The notes under the pieces are model-generated. The model worked only from the letters and a program-made list of their open reading frames with translations, had not been told where the DNA came from and did not search any database. This document shows, one piece after another, positions 34,455-42,849 of a stretch of DNA of 64,000 nucleotides; the stretch's first letter is position 1, and each line of letters starts with the position of its first letter. Source of the stretch: Gammaproteobacteria bacterium (lineage in GTDB: Bacteria > Pseudomonadota > Gammaproteobacteria > DSM-16500); the NCBI GenBank assembly GCA_013288125.1, contig JABDCN010000001.1, forward strand, positions 1 to 64,000, written 5' to 3'. A program made the translations under genes and the position numbers.

Positions 34455-35243
34455 TTGTCTAAGAAAGAAGAACTCGAAAAAAAATTATTGCATTACACCG
34501 GTAAAGCGATTGCAGATTTCAACTTGATTCACCATGACGATAACGTCATGGTGTGTTTATCAGGTGGCAAAGATTCATTCACTATGTTGCATGTGCTTCG
34601 TTTATTACAACAGCGCGCTAAAATTGATTTTAAATTAACGGCATTTACGTTAGATCAATCACAACCGGGCTGGAATGATGCGCTATTACGCGCTTGGTTA
34701 GATCAACATCACATTGCTTTTGATATTATTACACGGGATACGTATTCCATCGTAAAAGAAAAAATTCCAGAAGGACAAACTTATTGTTCGCTTTGTTCGC
34801 GATTACGACGTGGTATTATTTATCGTTATGCAGAAGAAAAAGGATTTAACAAAATTGCTTTAGGGCATCATCGTGACGATCTCATTCGTACTTTATTCAT
34901 GTCAATTTTATATAACGGTGAGATTCGCTCTATGCCGCCAAAATTATTAAGCGATGATAAAAAACATGTCGTCATTAGACCGCTTGTTTATTGTCAAGAA
35001 AACGATATTGCTGAATTTGCCAAATTGATGGCATTTCCTATTATTCCTTGTAATTTATGCGGTTCACAAGAAAATTTAATGCGTAAACGTGTTAAAACAT
35101 TGATTGATCAATTAGCATTGGAAAATCCGAAAGTTCCAAGTAATATCTTGCATGCATTAAGTGCGATCAAACCAAGTCAATTAATGGATAAAAATTTCTG
35201 GAACTTTAAAGAATTGGAAACGCAGAAAGAATTAGACGCGTAG
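34455..35243 (+). CDS. ttcA: tRNA 2-thiocytidine(32) synthetase TtcA
   Basis: TtcA thiolates cytidine 32 of some tRNAs, using ATP and an iron-sulfur cluster. The PP-loop [10 protein letters not shown] is near residue 35, and two C-x2-C motifs that bind the cluster are [10 protein letters not shown] and CNLCGSQ. The start is a TTG at 34455, supported by GGAG seven bases upstream; no in-frame ATG exists nearby. The 262-residue protein ends with ELDA. Its TAG stop is shared with the first bases of the TAGGTTGGGCTG repeat that follows. Confidence 0.94.
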   Translation: MSKKEELEKKLLHYTGKAIADFNLIHHDDNVMVCLSGGKDSFTMLHVLRLLQQRAKIDFKLTAFTLDQSQPGWNDALLRAWLDQHHIAFDIITRDTYSIVKEKIPEGQTYCSLCSRLRRGIIYRYAEEKGFNKIALGHHRDDLIRTLFMSILYNGEIRSMPPKLLSDDKKHVVIRPLVYCQENDIAEFAKLMAFPIIPCNLCGSQENLMRKRVKTLIDQLALENPKVPSNILHALSAIKPSQLMDKNFWNFKELETQKELDA

Positions 35244-35356
35244 GTTGGGCTGAGTTGGGCGTAGGTTGGGCTGAGCAACGCGAAGCCCAACAATAGCGAA
35301 GCCCAACAATAGCGAAGCCCAACAATAGCGAAGCCCAACAAGGTCGAAGCCCAACA
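35239..35356. repeat. Family F repeat with tandemly amplified right arm (copy 1)
   Basis: TAGGTTGGGCTGAG occurs at the left, then GCGAAGCCCAACAATA is repeated with a 16-base period about four times. GTTGGGCT pairs with AGCCCAAC, so each unit is the right arm of a small hairpin. A homologous array with a different spacer follows at 41.2 kb. Confidence 0.88.
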
Positions 35357-35397
35357 CAAAAAGACCTGCTTTTTTGCAATGACGAACGGAAACGATT

Positions 35398-36162
35398 ATG
35401 GATATATCAACAATTCCTATCCTCGCTTTAAAAGACAATTATATTTGGACGATCATTAACCCTCATCATCGTTGTGCATTGATTGTTGATCCAGGGGAAG
35501 CTCTGCCTGTTATACAATATTTTAAGCAACATCATCTTACGTTATCTGGTATTTTAATCACGCATCATCATTGGGACCACACCAATGGAATTGCAGAATT
35601 AATGCAATGGCAACAAGTGCCTATCTTTGCAAAACAACAATCCATTGCAACGACACCAGTGCAGGAAGGAGACCGCATTACCATCAATCCTTTTTTACCA
35701 ACCTTTCAAGTGATGGAAATTCCAGGTCATACTTTAGATCATCTTGCTTTTTATGATGAAGAAAGTTTATTTAGTGGTGATACATTATTTTCAGCAGGAT
35801 GTGGACGAATTTTTGAAGGTGATGCCAAGCAAATGTATCATTCATTACAAAAAATGGCCGCTTTATCTGATCAAACAAAAATATATTGCGGTCATGAGTA
35901 TACGCAAAATAATTTGAGATTTGCGAATGAAGTTGAGCCAGAGAATAAAATAATTCATCAACGCTTACAATCCGTAAAAAAAATGATAGAAGAAGGGTTG
36001 CCAACATTACCCTCAACCTTGCAAGATGAAAAATCAACTAATCCTTTTCTTCGCTGTGAAATAGAATCAATTATAGCGAAAATGCAGGATAAAATGGGCA
36101 GGCAATTGTCAAACCCGATAGAAGTTTTTGCAGCACTTCGTGAGTGGAAAGATAATTTTTGA
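35398..36162 (+). CDS. gloB: Hydroxyacylglutathione hydrolase (glyoxalase II)
   Basis: GloB hydrolyses S-lactoylglutathione to lactate and glutathione in methylglyoxal detoxification. The metallo-beta-lactamase signature ITHHHWDHTNG (H-x-H-x-DH) occupies residues about 53-63, FSGDTLFSAGCGRIFEGD carries the bridging Asp, and YCGHEYTQNNLRFA supplies another His. The C-terminal glutathione-binding region (residues about 170-254) is complete. The 254-residue length is typical. Confidence 0.95.
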   Translation: MDISTIPILALKDNYIWTIINPHHRCALIVDPGEALPVIQYFKQHHLTLSGILITHHHWDHTNGIAELMQWQQVPIFAKQQSIATTPVQEGDRITINPFLPTFQVMEIPGHTLDHLAFYDEESLFSGDTLFSAGCGRIFEGDAKQMYHSLQKMAALSDQTKIYCGHEYTQNNLRFANEVEPENKIIHQRLQSVKKMIEEGLPTLPSTLQDEKSTNPFLRCEIESIIAKMQDKMGRQLSNPIEVFAALREWKDNF

Positions 36163-36169
36163 GAAATCA

Positions 36170-36290
36170 CGTCGTTGCGAAGAACCCCGTCGTTGCGAGG
36201 AGCATGCGTAGCATGCGACGAAGCAATCCATGCAAGGGTTATTTGGATTGCTTTGTCGCATGCTGCGCATGCTCCTCGCAACGACGGACT
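36170..36290. repeat. Palindromic repeat family C, copy 1
   Basis: The left arm from 36188 (GTCGTTGCGAGGAGCATGCG...) and the right arm to 36287 (ending CTCCTCGCAACGACGG) are near-perfect inverted repeats containing nested GCATGCG palindromes. A truncated left end (GTCGTTGCGAAGAAC) is duplicated just before. It lies between gloB and the converging HPt gene. Confidence 0.88.
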
Positions 36291-36308
36291 CCTCGAGATG
36301 ACGAAACT

Positions 36309-36674
36309 TTATTTTTTCTTAACTATAGAAACTAAATTGTTATTTTCATGAATCAACAAAAAAATTTCCTGATGAAGTTGCTGAAGTATCTCGCAAATAT
36401 TTTTTGTAAAATTATTTTTGAGATCTAACTCAAGTTGCGAAACCAATTTTTTTAAACGTGGTAATCCGCAGTAACATAAAGCGCCATGTAATCGATGCGT
36501 TTGTTTCAATAAATTATCGTAATTTTTTTTGTCGTAACATTTTTGTAAAAGCGCAACATCATCAGGTAGACTTTTTATTAAAAATAATAATAATTCTTCT
36601 GCAACTGCCTTATTGCCGCCAGCTGAATGAGTGGCCATTTCCCAATCAATAATAGGTAACTGATTTAATTCCAT
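36309..36674 (-). CDS. Stand-alone histidine phosphotransfer (HPt) domain protein
   Basis: The 121-residue protein is almost wholly one helical HPt domain. The phosphoacceptor is probably H60 in QTHRLHGALCYCGLPRLKK, preceded by LLLFLIKSLPDDVALLQ. HPt proteins relay phosphate between hybrid kinases and response regulators. In E. coli the gene beside rlmD is barA, whose C-terminal domain is an HPt, so this could be a detached or remnant HPt of a BarA/LetS-type kinase. That is an inference; no kinase gene is adjacent. Confidence 0.8.
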   Translation of the reverse strand: MELNQLPIIDWEMATHSAGGNKAVAEELLLFLIKSLPDDVALLQKCYDKKNYDNLLKQTHRLHGALCYCGLPRLKKLVSQLELDLKNNFTKNICEILQQLHQEIFLLIHENNNLVSIVKKK

Positions 36675-36687
36675 GATTATTTCTCGT

Positions 36688-36740
36688 CAGTGTTCATGCT
36701 TCGCTCTAGGCCTCGCAGCCAGACGGTTGTGGCGTCATGA
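36688..36740. repeat. Short intergenic repeat (also at 42801-42855)
   Basis: AGTGTTCA...GCAG-CAGACGGTTG...GGCGTCATG recurs at about 42802-42855, with intervening bases diverged. Both lie beside a gene end or start. The origin is unknown. Confidence 0.5.
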
Positions 36741-36758
36741 GGGTGGCGTGTACGGTTA

Positions 36759-38087
36759 CTATTTCTCGAATATTGCCATCGCTTCAATATGTGAAGTATG
36801 GGGAAACATATTCATGATACCAGCTTGTTTTAATTGATATCCATATTCATGAACTAAAATACCAGCATCACGCGCTAAAGTAGCAGGATTACAAGAAACG
36901 TATACAATTAATTTGGCATTAAAACCAGGAAAATAGGGTAATATTTCTTTCGCGCCTGCTCGCGGTGGATCAATTAAAATTTTATGATATTGCTTTTTAA
37001 TCCAATTTGATTGTAAATGTGTTTCCATTAAATTATCAACAAAAAAATTAATATTAGCTAGGTTATTATGTAAGGCGTTGACAGTAGCACGTGTGATCAT
37101 TTCACTATTTCCTTCAATGCCCGTGACATGTTTCGCATAACGTGAAATGGGTAAAGTGAAATTTCCAATGCCGCAAAAAAGATCGAGAACGTTATCATTT
37201 GATTCAAGTTGCAGTGCCGTTCGTGCTTGTTTTACCATTAAACGATTTATCTCAAGATTAATTTGAGTGAAATCTAAAGGATGAAATAAATAAGTTAATC
37301 CTTCATCGGGCAGGGTATAGGTTAATCGCTGATGATGATCTTCTGGCCATACTTTCGTGATCGGCAAAGGTGGATTAGGTTGTAAATAAATCTGAAATTT
37401 ATTTTGCTCTCCAAATAATTTTAATTTTTGTTGATCTTCAAATGACATTGTTTGCATGTGTCTAAATATGAGGGCGACCTCTTCATCGCCAACAGCAACT
37501 TCAATTTGTGGAATATCTTGATAACATTGTAATGAATAAATTAATTGGCTGAGTTTATTTAATTGCATGCCTACTTGAGGATGCAAAACTGCACAATAAT
37601 CAAGATCAGCAAGATAACGACTTGCTTTTTCTCTGAACCCAACCAGCAATTTATTTTTTTTAATAACAAATTTAACACCAAGACGTGCTTTTCGACGATA
37701 ACCAGCAGTGTTTGCGCTAAGCGGCGGCAAAATTTCTTTTGGCTCGACGCGGCCAAAATGTTTTAATTGTTCCAATAAAGTTTGTTGCTTAAGTGATAAT
37801 TGCTGCGAAGTACTCATGTGTTGAAGACTACATCCGCCACAAATACCAAAATGAGGGCAAATAGGTGAGGTACGATCTGTTGCGGATTCTATAATAGACA
37901 CAACATGGCCTTCGTTATAGTGACTACGTTTTCGTGATAGCTGAAAGGTGACTTTTTCTTGCGGCAAGGCGCCATCGATAAAAGTGGTTTTATGATCGAC
38001 AGTTGCAATGCCCCTGCCGTCATGGCTTAATCCATGAATTTCTGCCACTCTGTCTTTTTGATTGTCAAGTTTTACTTTTTTATTCAT
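36759..38087 (-). CDS. rlmD: 23S rRNA (uracil(1939)-C5)-methyltransferase RlmD
   Basis: RlmD methylates U1939 of 23S rRNA using SAM. An N-terminal TRAM domain (AEIHGLSHDGRGIATVD) precedes the iron-sulfur motif C77-x5-C83-x2-C86 (CPHFGICGGCSLQHM), with a fourth Cys near 162 in YCAVLHP. The methyltransferase domain has LDLFCGIGNFTLPIS (SAM site), LIDPPRAGAKE and the nucleophile Cys in YVSCNPATLARDA. The start at 38087 gives 443 residues; the longer ORF reaching 38168 lacks support. Confidence 0.95.
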   Translation of the reverse strand: MNKKVKLDNQKDRVAEIHGLSHDGRGIATVDHKTTFIDGALPQEKVTFQLSRKRSHYNEGHVVSIIESATDRTSPICPHFGICGGCSLQHMSTSQQLSLKQQTLLEQLKHFGRVEPKEILPPLSANTAGYRRKARLGVKFVIKKNKLLVGFREKASRYLADLDYCAVLHPQVGMQLNKLSQLIYSLQCYQDIPQIEVAVGDEEVALIFRHMQTMSFEDQQKLKLFGEQNKFQIYLQPNPPLPITKVWPEDHHQRLTYTLPDEGLTYLFHPLDFTQINLEINRLMVKQARTALQLESNDNVLDLFCGIGNFTLPISRYAKHVTGIEGNSEMITRATVNALHNNLANINFFVDNLMETHLQSNWIKKQYHKILIDPPRAGAKEILPYFPGFNAKLIVYVSCNPATLARDAGILVHEYGYQLKQAGIMNMFPHTSHIEAMAIFEK

Positions 38088-38185
38088 ATGGATGAAAATA
38101 GTATTATAGGTGAAGGATGAAGTAACATTGTATTGTGATTGATAAAAAAGAGAAATAAAAAGATACATGATGTCAAAATATAGTC

Positions 38186-38191
38186 TATAAT
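38186..38191 (+). promoter_or_regulatory. -10 element upstream of the 6S RNA
   Basis: A perfect TATAAT precedes the RNA gene. Initiation about seven bases later would place a short leader before the closing stem, or the RNA may start nearer 38198 and be trimmed. No clear -35 was found. Confidence 0.35.
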
Positions 38192-38226
38192 TTGATTGAT
38201 GGTAATAAATTAGGCTTTTTGAAGAG

Positions 38227-38421
38227 CCATCAATGAGTGCTTTCGTTTGGGTTGATCCTAAACCTTTCAGTTATAGACAAGGAGATTCGATAGCGGTGCG
38301 GTGTGCATGTCCTTTAAGCTTGAAACACTATGAGGAAAGCCTAAAGTACCGCTGAGATTTCCAACATAGTACCATGGGTTTTTAGTGATGCCCCAAGACG
38401 TAAGCACTCATTGGTGGTTTT
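38227..38421 (+). ncRNA. ssrS: 6S RNA
   Basis: The 6S RNA binds the sigma-70 holoenzyme and represses many promoters in stationary phase. The transcript would fold as one long rod: CCATCAATGAGTGC (38227-38240) closes with GCACTCATTGGTGG, TTGGG pairs with CCCCAA, and GGAGAT..AGCGGT pairs with ACCGCT..ATTTCC, leaving a large central bubble. The segment GGTGTGCATGTCC and the block GGAAAGCCTAAAGT match the positions and approximate sequence of the E. coli 6S regions that read GGTGAGCATGCTC and GAGAAGCCTTAAA. A run of T follows the closing stem. Strand is set by these blocks. Ends are approximate. Confidence 0.72.
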
Positions 38422-38435
38422 TGTTTAAGGTGATC

Positions 38436-38456
38436 CGCCCCATTAATAAAGTTGAG
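38436..38456. repeat. Right-end fragment of palindromic family D
   Basis: CCGCCCCATTAATAAAGTTGA matches the right end of family D copy 2 (62041 onward), with no left half nearby. It sits between the 6S RNA and rocD. Confidence 0.6.
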
Positions 38457-38496
38457 GATCGCGTTGTTTGATAAGTTGATAAGTAAGGATACAAGT

Positions 38497-39720
38497 ATGC
38501 CTGATTCCGCAATGATCCACCTCGAACACACTTACGGTGCAAATAATTATGATCCCTTACCTGTCGTATTAGTACGAGGAGAGGGTGTTTATGTTTGGGA
38601 TGAAGAAGGGAAGCAATATCTCGACATGATGAGTGCTTATTCTGCCGTTAGTCATGGACATTGCCATCCCGCTTTAGTAGCTGCATTGCAAGCACAATCA
38701 ACACAATTAAATATTGTTTCTCGTGCATTCTATACAAATAAATTAGGTTTGTTCTTACAACGTGCTTGTGAATTAACAGGATTCGAACAAGCGTTACCCA
38801 TGAATACAGGGGCGGAAGCAGTTGAAACAGCGATTAAAGCAGCACGAAAATGGGCTTATACCGTTAAAGGTGTCCCATCTGATCAAGCAAATATTATTGC
38901 TTGTGCTGGTAATTTCCATGGACGCACAACTACAATTATCGGTTTTTCTACTGAGCCCGAATATAAAAATGGATTTGGTCCCTTTTCAGCGGGATTACAA
39001 ACTATTCCTTATGGTGATATTGCAGCGTTAGAAAAAGCAATTACGCCTCATACAGCTGCATTTTTAGTAGAACCGATACAGGGTGAGGGCGGTATTATTG
39101 TTCCACCAACAGGCTATCTCAAAGCATGCGCCCAATTATGTAAGCAACATAATGTGTTACTTATTTGTGATGAAATTCAAACAGGATTAGGCCGCACAGG
39201 AAAATGGTTAGCGTGTCAGCATGAATCAGTTCAACCTGATGCGATTGTTTTAGGAAAAGCATTAGGCGGCGGTTTGTTACCGGTTTCTTTATTTTTAACA
39301 CGAAAAGAAGTGATGGATGTTTTTACACCGGGAACACACGGCAGTACTTTTGGTGGAAATCCCTTAGCCGCTGCTGTTGGACTGGCTGCACTTCATGTAC
39401 TTGAACAAGAAAATTTAATTGAACGTGCAGAAAAACTTGGGTTTTATTTTCAAAAAAAATTAAAGGCATTAAATTCGCCGTTAATTAAAGAGGTGAGAGG
39501 TAGAGGTTTGTTAATTGGTGTAGAAATAAATTCACAATATTCTGCAAAAAAGATTTGTCTTGCTTTATTGAAGCGAGGTATATTAACAAAAGAAACTCAC
39601 GCCACTGTTATTCGTTTTGCCCCGCCCCTGATTATCACTGAAGAACAAATTGATTTTACCATTCAAATGTTAGAGGAAGTGATAAATAGTGTCATCCTGA
39701 GCGTAGCGAAGGATCACTAA
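38497..39720 (+). CDS. rocD: Ornithine aminotransferase-like class III PLP enzyme with repeat-coded C-terminus
   Basis: The enzyme transfers the delta-amino group of ornithine to 2-oxoglutarate. Motifs: YLDMMSAYSAVSHGHCHP, ALPMNTGAEAVETAIK (PLP phosphate contact), GNFHGRTTTIIGFS, LLICDEIQTGLGRTGK and the Schiff-base Lys in VLGKALGGGLLPVS, followed by GTHGSTFGGNPLAAA. These fit RocD better than ArgD, but acetylornithine aminotransferase cannot be fully excluded. Start ATG 38497 has AAGGAT upstream. The last ten residues ([10 protein letters not shown]) and the stop are encoded by a family B repeat. Confidence 0.88.
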   Translation: MPDSAMIHLEHTYGANNYDPLPVVLVRGEGVYVWDEEGKQYLDMMSAYSAVSHGHCHPALVAALQAQSTQLNIVSRAFYTNKLGLFLQRACELTGFEQALPMNTGAEAVETAIKAARKWAYTVKGVPSDQANIIACAGNFHGRTTTIIGFSTEPEYKNGFGPFSAGLQTIPYGDIAALEKAITPHTAAFLVEPIQGEGGIIVPPTGYLKACAQLCKQHNVLLICDEIQTGLGRTGKWLACQHESVQPDAIVLGKALGGGLLPVSLFLTRKEVMDVFTPGTHGSTFGGNPLAAAVGLAALHVLEQENLIERAEKLGFYFQKKLKALNSPLIKEVRGRGLLIGVEINSQYSAKKICLALLKRGILTKETHATVIRFAPPLIITEEQIDFTIQMLEEVINSVILSVAKDH

Positions 39721-39768
39721 AATGCGTCATGATATTAACAAGTGATCCTTCGCTACGCTCAGGATGAC
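39691..39768. repeat. Palindromic repeat family B, copy 4, overlapping the rocD 3' end
   Basis: Arms begin GTCATCCTGAGCGTAGCGAA at 39691 and end GCTCAGGATGAC at 39768. The left arm is read as the last codons and stop of rocD. The right arm lies before the sugar porter gene. Confidence 0.9.
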
Positions 39769-39819
39769 AACGTTAACTTCACTGAAAGCAATATTTTTTA
39801 TTTTAATAGGAGAACCTTC

Positions 39820-41184
39820 ATGAGTCATCGGATGTTAATGTGTTTTATCGCAAGCGTTGTTAGCTTAGGCGGCATTTTATATGGCTATGATATCGGCGTT
39901 ATTTCTGGCGCGCTGCTTTTTATTCAGCAAACAATTCCCATGACTGATGTGCAAATTGGTATGATTGTTGGCGCAGTATTAGGCGGCGGGTTGTTAGGAA
40001 CACTGTTAGCAGGTCCCATTGGGGATCATTATGGCAGACGATTTTTAATTATGTTATCCAGTGTAATTTTTATTGCGAGTGTGACAGTTTTATTATTCAC
40101 TCATTCATTTGCTATGTTATTAGGAACGCGAATATTTTTAGGTATTGGTGTTGGCATTGTTTCTGTTGCTGTGCCTTTATATATTGCAGAAATTGTGCCA
40201 TCAAAAGATCGCGGCAAATATATCACTTTTTTTCAACTCTTATTAACGTTTGGCATCGTGATGGCTTATCTTGTCGATTTATTTTTTACGCCATCAGGTA
40301 ATTGGCGGGCCATGTTTTCTGTTGTACTTATTCCCGCATCACTTTTATTTATTGGCATGTTGTTTTTGCCTGAATCGCCGCGATGGTTGGCTGCAAATAA
40401 TCAATTAGATAAAGCGCGTGAAATATTAAAACGCACGCGTCAAGCAGAAGAAGTTGAAAAAGATATCGAATTCATTCAAGTAGAATTATCTCGTTCAGAT
40501 GGTTCATGGAAAGAATTATTTTCTCAACCCTATTTATTGCCAACATTAATTGCAATTGGTGTAGCCATTTGTAATCAATTGACAGGGATTAATTCTTTTT
40601 TGCAATACGCGCCTCTTATTTTAAAAAATGCAGGCATTAATTCTTCGATTATTTCTATGATAGGTTCAGTGGGTATTGGATTATTAAATTTTGTTTGTAC
40701 GTTAATCGCAATGTTATTTATTGATTCCATTGGTCGAAGGCCTTTGTTGTTAACAGGAATTGCTGGTGTTGTTTTTTCTGAATTGTATTTGGGCGTGATA
40801 CAATGGATGGATTGGAACTCTGCAACGCTTGGCTTATTTTCTTTGGTGGGTTTATTTTCATTTATTGTTTTTTTTGCAATTGGTCCTGGTGTTGTCGTTT
40901 GGCTGGCCATTGCAGAATTATTTCCTACACGCATGCGTGGAAAGGGAATGGCTATTTGTCTTTTCTTTAATTCGCTTGCTTCGACATTATTAGCGACATT
41001 CTTTTTATCATTATCTCATCAGTTAGGCATGGGAGAAATGTATTGGCTGTGTGCTGCTTTCTCAGGGGTTTATTTTTTCATTGTGTTGTTATTTTTGCCT
41101 GAAACAAAAATAAAATCGCTAGAAGAAATTCAACTTGAATTTCAAAGAAAGGAAGTAGTGTCTGAAGTTGGGGTAGAGGTTTAA
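39820..41184 (+). CDS. Sugar porter of the major facilitator superfamily
   Basis: This is a 454-residue, 12-segment proton symporter resembling XylE/GalP/AraE. The opening GGILYGYDIGVISGALLFI, the cytosolic signature DHYGRRFLIM, PESPRWLAANNQ after helix 6, NQLTGINSFLQYAP in helix 7 and the C-terminal PETK are all family marks. Substrate (xylose, galactose, inositol or other) is not decidable. AGGAGA precedes the ATG at 39820. The in-frame extension back to 39742 is repeat-coded and unlikely to be translated. Confidence 0.92.
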   Translation: MSHRMLMCFIASVVSLGGILYGYDIGVISGALLFIQQTIPMTDVQIGMIVGAVLGGGLLGTLLAGPIGDHYGRRFLIMLSSVIFIASVTVLLFTHSFAMLLGTRIFLGIGVGIVSVAVPLYIAEIVPSKDRGKYITFFQLLLTFGIVMAYLVDLFFTPSGNWRAMFSVVLIPASLLFIGMLFLPESPRWLAANNQLDKAREILKRTRQAEEVEKDIEFIQVELSRSDGSWKELFSQPYLLPTLIAIGVAICNQLTGINSFLQYAPLILKNAGINSSIISMIGSVGIGLLNFVCTLIAMLFIDSIGRRPLLLTGIAGVVFSELYLGVIQWMDWNSATLGLFSLVGLFSFIVFFAIGPGVVVWLAIAELFPTRMRGKGMAICLFFNSLASTLLATFFLSLSHQLGMGEMYWLCAAFSGVYFFIVLLFLPETKIKSLEEIQLEFQRKEVVSEVGVEV

Positions 41185-41205
41185 AAGGTTTGGTTGAGTA
41201 AATGT

Positions 41206-41430
41206 AGGTTGGGTGTAGGTTGGGCTGAGGTCCTGCGAAAGCAGGACGAAGCCCAACACACAAGAAGCCCAACACACAAGAAGCCCAACACACAAGAAGC
41301 CCAACACACAAGAAGCCCAACACACAAGAAGCCCAACACACAAGAAGCCCAACACACAAGAAGCCCAACACACAAGAAGCCCAACACACAAGAAGCCCAA
41401 CACACAAGAATCCCAACACACAAGAATCCG
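41206..41430. repeat. Family F repeat with an eleven-unit 16-bp tandem array (copy 2)
   Basis: From 41249 to 41424 the unit AAGCCCAACACACAAG occurs eleven times at an exact 16-base period; the last unit has AAT for AAG. Upstream are GTAGGTTGGG and a hairpin GTCCTGC-gaaa-GCAGGAC nested in GTTGGGCT...AGCCCAAC. The perfect period suggests recent amplification. ORFs through it on either strand cycle through all frames and are not genes. Confidence 0.95.
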
Positions 41431-41439
41431 CTATTACAC

Positions 41440-42312
41440 CTACACCTTAACAATCGGATTATTCGCATTTACCATCAGCGCCTTATAAATCATACCGTAA
41501 ATAATATAAGACAAAGGAAAAGTCCAAATCAGACCAATACCAAGCGGAATCATGCTGATGACCATAATGAACCACCACACAATATATAACCCAATTAAGC
41601 GCCATACATTACCGCGTGTTGCTCTAAATGAAAGAACAAAGGCTTCTCCAATACCTGCGTTTTGTTCTAATAAAAATGCCAGTGTGAGAGCAAGTCTTAC
41701 AAAAATAAAGATTCCTGCAATCACAGCGATGAGGCAAAGAATCATGGCAAGGGATGCAGGAATAAATGAAACGCCTTTGTTTGCAATGTCAGCAGCTTGG
41801 TTCGCATGACTAATTACTGTTGCATTAACTTGAGTGACATTAGCAGAAACATGATTAATATTTGTGATGATTTCTTTGTTTTGAACGTGCTGAAAAGCAG
41901 CGACAATGAGTTGCGAAATGGCACCAAAGAATGAAACGGCCATGATAAATAGTATAAACGGCAGCATAATCAGCATTTTTAAGATATAGACGATAATAAC
42001 TTTAAAACCAAGGTTCCAGTCTAGTGTATGAAGCACCATGGTATAGGTAATAGGGCGATCTTGAGCTCGCTCTAAGCCCATATACATGAGGCCTGCCATA
42101 AGCAAAATTAATAAAATTTGTTGGATAATTGATATGAGTAATCCTAGGGGCATAAAGATTGCACTGGCAATACCGCCAATAATGGCGCAACCAATAAAAA
42201 TCAGGAACATGAGGCCTAAGGCTCCCCATAGCGATCCTTTTGCGCCTGATACTTTATGCCACGCATTTGAAACGGAATCCCAAACAGGTAGTTTTGCCGT
42301 TACGTTAGTCAT
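41440..42312 (-). CDS. Unrecognised integral membrane protein
   Basis: The 290-residue protein has about six membrane segments: a tandem of hydrophobic stretches at residues 28-80, one at about 100-130, a hydrophilic periplasmic or cytosolic Asn/Val/Thr-rich middle (about 145-180), and three near the end (182-285). The RATRGNVWRLIGLYIVWW segment is reminiscent of YciC/DUF-type membrane proteins with duplicated helical hairpins. No enzymatic motif was seen. It probably shares no operon with the small HTH gene upstream. Function is unknown. Confidence 0.7.
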   Translation of the reverse strand: MTNVTAKLPVWDSVSNAWHKVSGAKGSLWGALGLMFLIFIGCAIIGGIASAIFMPLGLLISIIQQILLILLMAGLMYMGLERAQDRPITYTMVLHTLDWNLGFKVIIVYILKMLIMLPFILFIMAVSFFGAISQLIVAAFQHVQNKEIITNINHVSANVTQVNATVISHANQAADIANKGVSFIPASLAMILCLIAVIAGIFIFVRLALTLAFLLEQNAGIGEAFVLSFRATRGNVWRLIGLYIVWWFIMVISMIPLGIGLIWTFPLSYIIYGMIYKALMVNANNPIVKV

Positions 42313-42337
42313 GCTTATATCCTCATTGGTAGTTAAG

Positions 42338-42559
42338 TTATTTTTCCCCTGAAAGCCATTTAATATCTACTTCAAATTCAGTTGCTATTTTTTCTAATAA
42401 AGCTTGATCGGGCGCTTGCTGGCCTTCTAGTAAACTCCAGGCGTATTGCTTTGGAATATCTAGAGATTTACTTAAGATAGCTGCGCGCTCACGTGTGGAT
42501 GAGGGTGCGTCTATTTCATCCAAACATTGATTTAGTTTATCAGCAAACGCTTTCGGCAC
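42338..42559 (-). CDS. Small HTH/XRE-like DNA-binding protein
   Basis: The 73-residue protein has helix-turn-helix character: RERAAILSKSLDIPKQYAWSLLEGQQAPDQALLEKIATEF, in which IPKQYAWSLLEG is the probable recognition region. The start is set by a strong ribosome-binding site: AAGGAGG lies six bases before a GTG at 42559, while the upstream in-frame ATGs at 42586 and 42622 have none. It may be a regulator of the adjacent membrane protein gene. Confidence 0.68.
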   Translation of the reverse strand: MPKAFADKLNQCLDEIDAPSSTRERAAILSKSLDIPKQYAWSLLEGQQAPDQALLEKIATEFEVDIKWLSGEK

Positions 42560-42634
42560 GATCTTCCTCCTTGAATCGGCTTTCATTTGAGTATACTGAG
42601 GGAGAGTATGGTGAGCAATCATGAATAACCCGTA

Positions 42635-42811
42635 AGTGTTCAGGCAATGGCGTCAACTTAAGGCTGTCATCCTAAGCAAGGCTGTCATCCTGAGCGTAGC
42701 GAAGGATCACTAAAATACGACTATGACATTTGTTAGTGATCTTTCGCTACGCTCAGGATGACAGCCTTGCTTAGGATGACAACCTTAAGTTGACGCCATT
42801 GAGTGTTCAGG
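42635..42811. repeat. MITE-like family B element, copy 5, with flanking direct repeats
   Basis: A 157-base element (42645-42801) has 69-base inverted arms with only two mismatches. Each arm carries two GTCATCCT blocks (one as CCTAAGC, one as CCTGAGC) and an outer CAATGGCGTCAACTTAAGG. It is bounded by the perfect 10-base direct repeats AGTGTTCAGG at 42635-42644 and 42802-42811, the form expected of a target-site duplication. Confidence 0.88.
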
Positions 42812-42849
42812 ACTTTGTTCTTGAGCGCAGTCAGACGGTTGCGACGGCG

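Noticed and set aside
38195..38425. A riboswitch or attenuator controlling rocD
   Set aside because: The GGTGTGCATG and AAAGCCTAAAG blocks and single-rod fold fit 6S RNA better, and a family D fragment separates it from rocD.
41249..41424. Regular 16-bp array considered as a CRISPR
   Set aside because: Units are contiguous, with no spacers and no cas genes; the unit is half of a hairpin repeat.
41078..41468. Three minus-strand ORFs with periodic CWASCVLGFLCVG peptides
   Set aside because: They are translations of the tandem array in all frames, with no ribosome-binding site or non-repeat domain.
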